64,000 nt of DNA. Origin: Psychrobacter sp. P11G3 (lineage in GTDB: Bacteria; Pseudomonadota; Gammaproteobacteria; Pseudomonadales; Moraxellaceae). The translations under genes were made by a program, and so were the position numbers. This document shows, one piece after another, positions 58,901-64,000 of this stretch (its first letter is position 1; each line of letters opens with the position of its first letter). The notes under the pieces were generated by a model. It saw only the letters and a list, made by a program, of their open reading frames with translations. It was not told where the DNA came from and did not search any database. The stretch covers positions 992,001 to 1,056,000 of the forward strand of contig NZ_CM003596.1 of assembly GCF_001435845.1 (NCBI RefSeq), written 5' to 3'.

Positions 58901-59057
58901 TAGAAACATAGCTGCCTGTACTATCCGTAGTTAGTGGTTCAGTTTTTTGCGTATTGGCATCACCAATGGCAGCACTGACAGTTAGGCTAGACAAGCCTAA
59001 GGCACCAAATAAGATCAAGCGGATGCTTTGGTAAAGCGGAGAATATAACAAGGGCAC
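55968..59057 (-). CDS. lptD: LPS-assembly outer-membrane protein LptD
   Basis: Inserts lipopolysaccharide into the outer leaflet together with LptE. The signal peptide is MPLLYSPLYQSIRLILFGAL onward, ending about residue 29. The next 190 residues are an Asn/Ser/Asp-rich, low-complexity stretch absent from E. coli LptD. The OstA jellyroll (about 290-400) has AELSGNVKIDQGTQHIEAEKV. The barrel begins after VFYLPYFNFPIDSRRSSGFLLPS. The cysteines fit the LptD disulfide plan: one in QRCEGQW, one in STCPP and a CC pair in YEDCCFGFAVYGRRY. Length 1029 versus about 780 in E. coli is due mainly to the N-terminal stretch. Confidence 0.95.
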   Translation of the reverse strand: MPLLYSPLYQSIRLILFGALGLSSLTVSAAIGDANTQKTEPLTTDSTGSYVSNSVATDANSISRTQSNDGYQEADILNDSYPDDANSANTNNATLSNDTALNSRFSENNDLDITEINEAADSEAFSNEVSNASNLNTETSNQPSSDTPDSNAFVPKAITTDNGKLDLNDESIQASLMRLAEFYELTPDTDASTLNNDTISTEANNTHNNAMPAAQTIPKVGRDLRLLPNAVDSAQRCEGQWVYPQSNPNYQRAVNEAGTANGQPAPNVASVPNNQAPLFTESDYGYYNNVNYAELSGNVKIDQGTQHIEAEKVMIDLSNGVAAAQGKVMFTDNATGQRTSNAATNNVSTKSGQASFNDRAAQSGLIGVADSLNYNTETGQSTANDVAFASVGLQAHGYAKRLNKPNESEYELDQVMFSTCPPTNRKWQFEAKSIDLNTDTGRGEAYNTTFRVADIPVFYLPYFNFPIDSRRSSGFLLPSASVSSESGLEVDIPYYFNLAPNYDATLNTHIYTDRNPMLSGEFRYLTENYGEGILNGSYLPNDKEYDDEDRTSLFYDHTWSSKSIPRLSADAEYNYVSDADYLNDFDTLGLSDSTINLPRRARVNYYNDYVDGELKVETFQTLDAFTDSGEALEDKDKPYSRLPQLKLNYRLPWAERFDITGIHDSAYFKKSIDDGSENEKSGARIYNKLSAAYPMETSWGYIKPKLSLQHLYTSYDEDSLEDNQLSEEDGSQSVFVPQASIDAGLHFYQAGSPFGAFDDTMGGYRLLSPRVKYTYSPYKNQNDIPNFNTRIASINYEQLFSDSWFLGHDRLQDLHSITPGVNYRYIDATGVTRFDGSIAEQFYLDDGRVTLDDDQPVFTSSSSGMVWDTSTQPYNNFWVDVSGALTSNYDLNYITTELRYQPSDNSLFNVGYVKRQRDDNTDQLPLSAFTASAVFPINNSWRILAQGQYDYNRNKMLDSLIGVDYEDCCFGFAVYGRRYYNDLNVKDEPTQAIMAEVRLNGLGSGSSRLTRLLADKILGFEPVQTAWKD

Positions 59058-59423
59058 ACCTATGATTGCAGAGCTTATTGGATTGCATGACTGAGTTTAG
59101 TAACGGTATCACCGAACGATATAAAGCAGTGAACGAGCAACTAAAATATGACTAATGTATTCTCAAAAATTCGGATGTTTTATATATAATGACGACTAAT
59201 CATAGTCAAAAAAAACCAAATCAGCTACACTATTTACCAAAATTTATAATATAGCCATGCTGATTTTTAAGTAGCGATAGCGATTCTATCCGACATCAAG
59301 TATTGAATGATATAGCAATACGTCTGTGACAGCTTGTAGAGCACCGACACATATCGCTATTTTAGCAAGTATTTGTCAGACTTATCACTACTTTAATTAT
59401 TTATGACTTATATTTAACCAGCA
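59058..59423. other. Divergent spacer between lptD and amgK, 366 bp
   Basis: AT-rich; must contain promoters for both operons. No hairpin terminator, repeat or clear operator was recognised. Confidence 0.45.
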
Positions 59424-60536
59424 ATGCCCAATATGACTGACAAAACGACTTTAGAGACTGATATGATCGATGAAAATAACAACCGCCAACAGCAATTAGA
59501 ACAATGGTTACAGCAAGTATTTTTAGATCAAACCTTTAGTCTAGATAGCTTACCTGGTGACGCTAGTGCCCGCCGATATCATCGTATCGAACTATCAGAG
59601 TCAGATAATAGTGCCAATAAGCATTATATCGTCATGGACTCCGCTGACGAGCAAGATGCGATGCTGCAGTTTATCAATGTTGCTAAGCTGATGGCGCCTG
59701 CTGTCAACGTGCCGACTCTGACTGCACAAAATGTGGAAAAAGGATTTTTGGTATTACAAGATTTTGGCACAGTAGAGTTTGCCCATTTGCTTGTCGATGC
59801 CACCGCAGACCAAATCAATGACTACTATCAGCTAGCAATGCAGACATTAGTGGCGCTACAAACGGTACCAGTAGAAACGGCAAAGTCGCAACATCAGCTG
59901 CCAGATTATGACACAGCACTACTAGACCGTGAGATGGATTTATTTAGCGAATGGTTTATGCCTTATATTGGTATAGCGCTAAATGAGCAAGTTTGGGGAA
60001 ACCTAAAAACAGCGTTAATGAATGAGATTTTGCGACAGCCACAAGTAGTGGTACATCGTGATTATCACAGCCGCAACCTTATGCAAGATCAAGCAGATAA
60101 ATCAAAGTTGGGTGTGATTGATTTTCAAGATGCTGTCATTGGCTCGTATGTTTATGATTTAGTGTCGTTAGTCCGCGATGCTTATGTTGAATGGCCAGAG
60201 AGCCAAATATCTGCATGGATTGATGACTTTTGGCAGCTACAAAAACAAGAATCACTAACCACTGCTGATAGCGCGGTGCAGTTTGAAAACGATGTGAATG
60301 TCATAGGCGTACAACGTCACTTAAAGGTATTAGGGATTTTTATCCGTTTGTCTGAGCGTGATGGCAAAGACCGCTATTTGGCGGATATTCCTAAAGTCAT
60401 GCGTGATTTGATTATTGAATTAAACTGGCTTGCCGAATATGGCAATGATGAACTAAAACAATCAATTATACCGTTTAACCAATGGCTACAAGAGGCAGTG
60501 CTACCTGCTTATAAAGAGAAGTTTGCTTCAGCATAG
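59424..60536 (+). CDS. amgK: N-acetylmuramate/N-acetylglucosamine kinase AmgK
   Basis: Phosphorylates recycled MurNAc and GlcNAc at C1, the first step of the MurU peptidoglycan salvage route known from Pseudomonas. The aminoglycoside-phosphotransferase fold has the catalytic loop VVHRDYHSRNLM (Asp213, Asn218) and metal site VIDFQDAVIG (Asp233). An N-terminal lobe begins SLPGDASARRYHRI, typical of AmgK. The length of 370 includes about 25 polar N-terminal residues; ATG 59433 is an alternative start. It precedes murU by 46 bp, and lptD-surA lies divergently, as in Pseudomonas. Confidence 0.9.
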   Translation: MPNMTDKTTLETDMIDENNNRQQQLEQWLQQVFLDQTFSLDSLPGDASARRYHRIELSESDNSANKHYIVMDSADEQDAMLQFINVAKLMAPAVNVPTLTAQNVEKGFLVLQDFGTVEFAHLLVDATADQINDYYQLAMQTLVALQTVPVETAKSQHQLPDYDTALLDREMDLFSEWFMPYIGIALNEQVWGNLKTALMNEILRQPQVVVHRDYHSRNLMQDQADKSKLGVIDFQDAVIGSYVYDLVSLVRDAYVEWPESQISAWIDDFWQLQKQESLTTADSAVQFENDVNVIGVQRHLKVLGIFIRLSERDGKDRYLADIPKVMRDLIIELNWLAEYGNDELKQSIIPFNQWLQEAVLPAYKEKFASA

Positions 60537-60582
60537 ATGACGCTCAGCTAAATTAATTTAAATGATAAAGATAGGAGCGCAG

Positions 60583-61320
60583 ATGTCTACCTCTACGATT
60601 ACACAAGCCATGATTTTGGCAGCTGGCAAGGGCACACGCCTACGTCCATTAACGCTTGAGACGCCCAAGCCTTTGGTTGAAGTCGCAGGTCAACCGCTTA
60701 TTGTATGGCACATTAAAGCACTACAAGCAGCAGGCATTACTGATATCACAGTCAATGCCTCATGGTTGGCAGATAAGCTAATGGACAGCTTAGGTGACGG
60801 TTCACAGTATGGCGTAAAGCTGCATTGGTCAGTAGAAGACGATGAACCACTTGAGACCGCAGGCGGCATTTTTCAGGCATTACAATCAGGTAAACTAAAA
60901 GATGAGCCGTTTATTCTGGTCAATTCTGACGTCTGGACTACCTATGACTTCTCTCAATTAACAGACTATACATTGGGAGCGGATCAGCGCGCGCATTTGT
61001 TGTTGATTGATAATCCAGAGCACAATAATGGCGGTGATTTCGCTATCAATAACGGTCTTGCTAGTGAGCAGCCGGTAGGCGATGCAGATAAGTATACCTT
61101 CGCGGGTATTAGCGTAATGTCACCAAAATTGGTAGAGGGACTGGTATCAGGACAGCCTGCTGCATTGGCACCACTACTAAAGCAGGCAATGATAAAGTTT
61201 CAGATTACCGCTGAAGTGACGACAGATAATTGGATAGACGTGGGAACACCAGAGCGTCTAACACAGGTCAATCAGTTTATCGAACAGAATGATATCGAGC
61301 ATGCAGGTAAACCAAACTGA
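60583..61320 (+). CDS. murU: N-acetylmuramate alpha-1-phosphate uridylyltransferase MurU
   Basis: Makes UDP-MurNAc from MurNAc-1-phosphate, bypassing fosfomycin-sensitive MurA; the pathway link comes from the adjacent amgK. The nucleotidyltransferase signature is AMILAAGKGTRLRPLTLETPKPLVEVAG. LETAGGIFQAL and the metal region FILVNSDVW follow, with a late NWIDVGTPERL. ATG 60583 is chosen because TAGGAG is 7-8 bases upstream (245 residues); ATG 60562 is the longer alternative. A strong terminator follows. Confidence 0.92.
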   Translation: MSTSTITQAMILAAGKGTRLRPLTLETPKPLVEVAGQPLIVWHIKALQAAGITDITVNASWLADKLMDSLGDGSQYGVKLHWSVEDDEPLETAGGIFQALQSGKLKDEPFILVNSDVWTTYDFSQLTDYTLGADQRAHLLLIDNPEHNNGGDFAINNGLASEQPVGDADKYTFAGISVMSPKLVEGLVSGQPAALAPLLKQAMIKFQITAEVTTDNWIDVGTPERLTQVNQFIEQNDIEHAGKPN

Positions 61321-61336
61321 TAAATTTAAGATAAAT

Positions 61337-61373
61337 AAAAAGCAGCGTCGATTATTCAACGCTGCTTTTTTTA
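61337..61373 (+). terminator. Terminator after murU
   Basis: AAAAAGCAGCGT (61337-61348) pairs with ACGCTGCTTTTT (61359-61370) around ten bases and ends in a long T-run. Confidence 0.85.
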
Positions 61374-61502
61374 TGCATATAGAATTATTTTTTACGACAT
61401 ATTTAAAGAGGATATTTGCAAGACAAAAATGCAAATTTAGCATCTATCAAGCTATTTATTAGCTAACTAACTAGCACTCAATCGTATGAGTAAGTAATGA
61501 CA

Positions 61503-61619
61503 CTAAACACCCATGGCCAGTTTAATTAGCTGAGCAATGGTAAACACCACTAAAAACCCTGCCAAATATAGACCCACGAACCATGCCCATTGCGATTGTT
61601 TTTTACTGAACTTTTTCAT
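61503..61619 (-). CDS. CydX-like (DUF2474-type) small subunit of cytochrome bd oxidase
   Basis: A 38-residue reading frame with a perfect AGGAG 6-7 bases before the ATG. It begins with a basic stretch MKKFSKKQSQ, then a single hydrophobic helix WAWFVGLYLAGFLVVFTIAQL, ending LAMGV. This shape, and its place 95 bp downstream of cydB, match the DUF2474/CydX-like peptides that stabilise bd oxidases. The exact family is by resemblance. Confidence 0.8.
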   Translation of the reverse strand: MKKFSKKQSQWAWFVGLYLAGFLVVFTIAQLIKLAMGV

Positions 61620-61714
61620 AGAAATCTCCTGACTAGCGTATGAAGTGTGACTACCATCTATAAACGATGATAGCCATCCTCTTTAGCTGATCCGTTGCCC
61701 GCCGCGATTAGCGA

Positions 61715-62731
61715 CTAGTACATCGGATTGTGATCAGATTTACCTTTGAAGGTATAGTAAGCAAATGCTGTATAGCTCAAGATAATCGGTAACATGATAC
61801 ATGCGCCAATCAGCATAAATGATAATGAGGTATCGGCAGCAGCAGCCTCATAAATCGTCATTTGATACGGTACGATATAAGGGAATAGGGCGAAACAAAC
61901 CCCAATATAACCCATTAAGAATAGAGCAACCGTTAGCAAAAATGGACGATACTCACGCTCTGTTTTTAAGTCTTTACGCATGATAAAGAATAAGAGCATG
62001 ACAATGATAGGCATAGGAGCAAGGTATAACAAATCTGGGAAACTAAACCATCCTTCTAACGCATCGATGTCTGAGAAGTACATAAACGCTGTGACCACAA
62101 CCATCGCCACTAGTAATGCAGTAAGCATCCATCTAGAAACTTGGCGCGCCCACACTTGCAGCGTGTGTTCTGTTTTTATGATAAGCCACGTTGAACCAAG
62201 TAAGGCATAGCCGATAATCATGGCAAATCCGCACACAATCGAGAAGGGCGTGAGCCAATCAAATGGGCCACCAGTATATAGACGATTACTGGCTTCTAAC
62301 CCTTGTACTAACGCCCCAAGCATAATGCCTTGAGAGAAAGTGGCGACGACTGAACCGACAAAGAAAAAGGTATCCCATACATGTCGGCGCGAAGACGATT
62401 TGAAGCGAAACTCAAACGCCACGCCGCGCATGATGAGACCGAACAACATGGCAGTTACTGGTAAATATAGGCCTGTCATGATGATGCCATACGCAACAGG
62501 GAATGCTGCGAATAAACCACCACCACCTAGCACTAGCCATGTCTCGTTACCATCCCAAAATGGGGCGATAGAGTTCATCATGCGGCTACGGTTTTTATCT
62601 GAGCCTGCAAATGGGAACAAAATACCGCAGCCCAAATCAAAGCCATCAAGCAGTACATAGACAAAGACAGACAAAGCAATCAAACCGCCCCAAATGAGAG
62701 GTAAATCTAATACATCACCGAAGTTAAACAT
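61715..62731 (-). CDS. cydB: Cytochrome bd-type quinol oxidase subunit II (CydB/CioB)
   Basis: Membrane subunit of the bd oxidase that pairs with CydA. The 338 residues contain about eight to nine transmembrane helices. Landmarks are LLDGFDLGCGILFPF near residue 30, the ANSIAPFWDGNETWLVLGGGGLFAAFP-type block (starting NSIAPFWDGN), LIMRGVAFEFRF and GAYCYI-free C-terminal helices typical of the cyanide-insensitive branch. Its ATG overlaps the cydA stop by one base (TAATG), so translation is coupled. The CydX-like gene follows after 95 bp. Confidence 0.93.
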   Translation of the reverse strand: MFNFGDVLDLPLIWGGLIALSVFVYVLLDGFDLGCGILFPFAGSDKNRSRMMNSIAPFWDGNETWLVLGGGGLFAAFPVAYGIIMTGLYLPVTAMLFGLIMRGVAFEFRFKSSSRRHVWDTFFFVGSVVATFSQGIMLGALVQGLEASNRLYTGGPFDWLTPFSIVCGFAMIIGYALLGSTWLIIKTEHTLQVWARQVSRWMLTALLVAMVVVTAFMYFSDIDALEGWFSFPDLLYLAPMPIIVMLLFFIMRKDLKTEREYRPFLLTVALFLMGYIGVCFALFPYIVPYQMTIYEAAAADTSLSFMLIGACIMLPIILSYTAFAYYTFKGKSDHNPMY

Positions 62732-64000
62732 TAGCGTAATCCTCCATCATCGACATCATTTGCAGGCTCATCTAAGCCTTCTTCAGTACCTTTGGCAGGA
62801 TTACTATCACCGCTTAACGCGCGGCCTTGGCTCTCGGTTACTGAGTGCTCGTAGAAATTATCTTCTGCAGGATCTGTATAAGGTTTCGGCCCTTGAGCAA
62901 TCAAGCGTAAGATATAAAAACTGCCTGCACCAAAGACGAATATGTACAGTACAATAAAGCCAATCAATGTCGTCGCTACTTGCTGTGCTGCAAGCGGAGA
63001 CATACTTTCAGCAGTACGAATAACCCCATAAACTGTCCAAGGCTGACGTCCTGTCTCGGTTACGAACCAACCTGATAATAAAGCGATAAAACCAAGCGGT
63101 GTCATCATCATCCACGCACGGTGAAACCAGACACTTTCGGGATTGAATTGCTGTTTTTTGAAGTATTTATAGGCACTAAATAAACCGACCAGTACCATCA
63201 ACATACCAATAGCGACCATAATACGGAACGCCCAAAACACAATAATGACGTGCGGTTGATCTTCTGGTGCCCAGTTTTTGAGCCCTTTAACTTCACCATC
63301 TAACGAGTGGGTTAGGATCAAACCGGTCACATAAGGGATTTTTACTTCGTATTTATTGGTTTGGTTTTCTTGGTCAGGAATCGCAAAGAGACGCAATGCG
63401 GCACCGCGCTCATCTTCCCAAATACCTTCCATCGCAGCCACTTTGGCTGGCTGATGCTCAAGCGTATTCAAACCATGCTCATCACCGATCAACACCTGTG
63501 CTGGTGCCACAAAGATGGCCATAATCATTGCCATACCTAGCATGACACGACCATGCTGACGGTGCTCGGCGTGTTTTTTGGACTGGATATAGTAGGCACC
63601 GATACCGCCAATGACAAAGGCAGTGGTTAAGAACGCCGCCGTCACCATATGTGCGAAACGGTAAGGGAATGAGGGATTGAATATAATCTCAAGCCAGTTG
63701 GTCGGATAAAGTAGGCCGTCTGCACCCACCATAAAACCTTGAGGGGTTTGCATAAAACTGTTAGCCGACAAAATCCAAGTAGCTGATATCAGTGTACCAA
63801 TGGCAACAATGGCAGTGGCGGTAAAATGCATGCGTTTGCTTACACGGCCCCAGCCAAATAGCATAATACCCAAAAAGGAGGCTTCTAAGAAAAACGCGGT
63901 CAATACCTCATAGGCAAGTAGTGGGCCTATGACGTTGCCAGCTTTATCTGAGAATACTGCCCAGTTGGTACCGAACTGGTAGGACATCACCACGCCTGAT
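62731..64000 (-). CDS. cydA: Cytochrome bd-type quinol oxidase subunit I (CydA/CioA), 5' end outside window
   Basis: Heme-carrying subunit that oxidises quinol and reduces oxygen to water. The frame stays open to the window edge; the visible start SGVVMSYQFGTNW matches the segment around residue 80 of E. coli CydA, so about 50 N-terminal residues, including a heme-b595 histidine region, are cut off. Present motifs include LEASFLGIMLFGWGRV, LSANSFMQTPQGF, VLIGDEHGL, IPYVTGLILTHSLDG and the conserved GRQPW. The quinol (Q) loop between LTHSLDG and FWAFRIMVA is short, as in the CIO class rather than the E. coli long-loop class. Confidence 0.93.
   Translation of the reverse strand, partial: SGVVMSYQFGTNWAVFSDKAGNVIGPLLAYEVLTAFFLEASFLGIMLFGWGRVSKRMHFTATAIVAIGTLISATWILSANSFMQTPQGFMVGADGLLYPTNWLEIIFNPSFPYRFAHMVTAAFLTTAFVIGGIGAYYIQSKKHAEHRQHGRVMLGMAMIMAIFVAPAQVLIGDEHGLNTLEHQPAKVAAMEGIWEDERGAALRLFAIPDQENQTNKYEVKIPYVTGLILTHSLDGEVKGLKNWAPEDQPHVIIVFWAFRIMVAIGMLMVLVGLFSAYKYFKKQQFNPESVWFHRAWMMMTPLGFIALLSGWFVTETGRQPWTVYGVIRTAESMSPLAAQQVATTLIGFIVLYIFVFGAGSFYILRLIAQGPKPYTDPAEDNFYEHSVTESQGRALSGDSNPAKGTEEGLDEPANDVDDGGLR

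Overview
The window looks like a chromosomal segment of a moderately AT-rich gammaproteobacterium of the family Moraxellaceae, most likely Psychrobacter or a close relative. I base this on protein character and gene order (dxr-rseP-bamA-lpxD-fabZ-lpxA, lptD-surA divergent from amgK-murU, a cioAB-type bd oxidase, a long GyrA with an acidic insert). This is recognition from memory, not a database result. No insertion sequence, prophage, integrase or CRISPR array was seen. Nearly all of the window is dense, ordinary chromosome.

Layout. 1-4.5 kb: molybdenum cofactor and molybdate uptake run (moaB, mobA-like, moaC, moaD, moaE, modA, modB) with no modC after modB. 4.5-5.5 kb: a visibly AT-rich pair of small membrane-protein genes on the minus strand. 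5.6-5.95 kb: a tRNA-Val/tRNA-Asp unit on the minus strand with a near-perfect sigma70 promoter and a terminator. 6.1-11.8 kb: cardiolipin synthase, a Sel1-repeat membrane protein, waaA and rsmE. 12-16.5 kb: a ferric-iron ABC importer (fbpABC type) behind a candidate Fur box. 16.5-18.4 kb: cmoM, a small membrane protein and a 59-residue secreted Cys-rich protein. 18.6-24 kb: gyrA, then two tandem RarD-family paralogues, each preceded by a near-identical terminator hairpin. 24.2-27.5 kb: a glutathione S-transferase, a small membrane protein, ribonuclease Z and a DUF815 ATPase.

27.6-30.4 kb is the most irregular part. A Ser/Thr kinase-like gene is divergent from the DUF815 ATPase across a set of short tandem repeats. 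It is followed by a DJ-1/PfpI gene, a ribbon-helix-helix gene, a fragment that duplicates the 3' end of the kinase gene, and tRNA-Leu. 30.4-33.7 kb: ntrBC. 33.8-47.2 kb: a conserved envelope/translation run (rimO, pyrH, frr, uppS, cdsA, dxr, rseP, bamA, lpxD, fabZ, lpxA) that lacks skp between bamA and lpxD. 47.5-54 kb: a sodium-dependent transporter, tgt, a SOUL-family protein, asd and a membrane-anchored endonuclease/exonuclease/phosphatase. 54.4-61.3 kb: lptD-surA opposite amgK-murU. 61.5-64 kb: cydA (cut by the window edge), cydB and a 38-residue CydX-like gene.

Functional themes are outer-membrane biogenesis (LptD, SurA, BamA, RseP, LpxA/D, WaaA, CdsA, UppS), peptidoglycan recycling (AmgK/MurU), metal supply (Mo, Fe), nitrogen control and respiration. 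I found no convincing undescribed multi-gene system. The best leads are the kinase/DJ-1/RHH/kinase-remnant block with its upstream repeats, the small unlisted genes, and two places where a terminator hairpin sits directly against the next gene.
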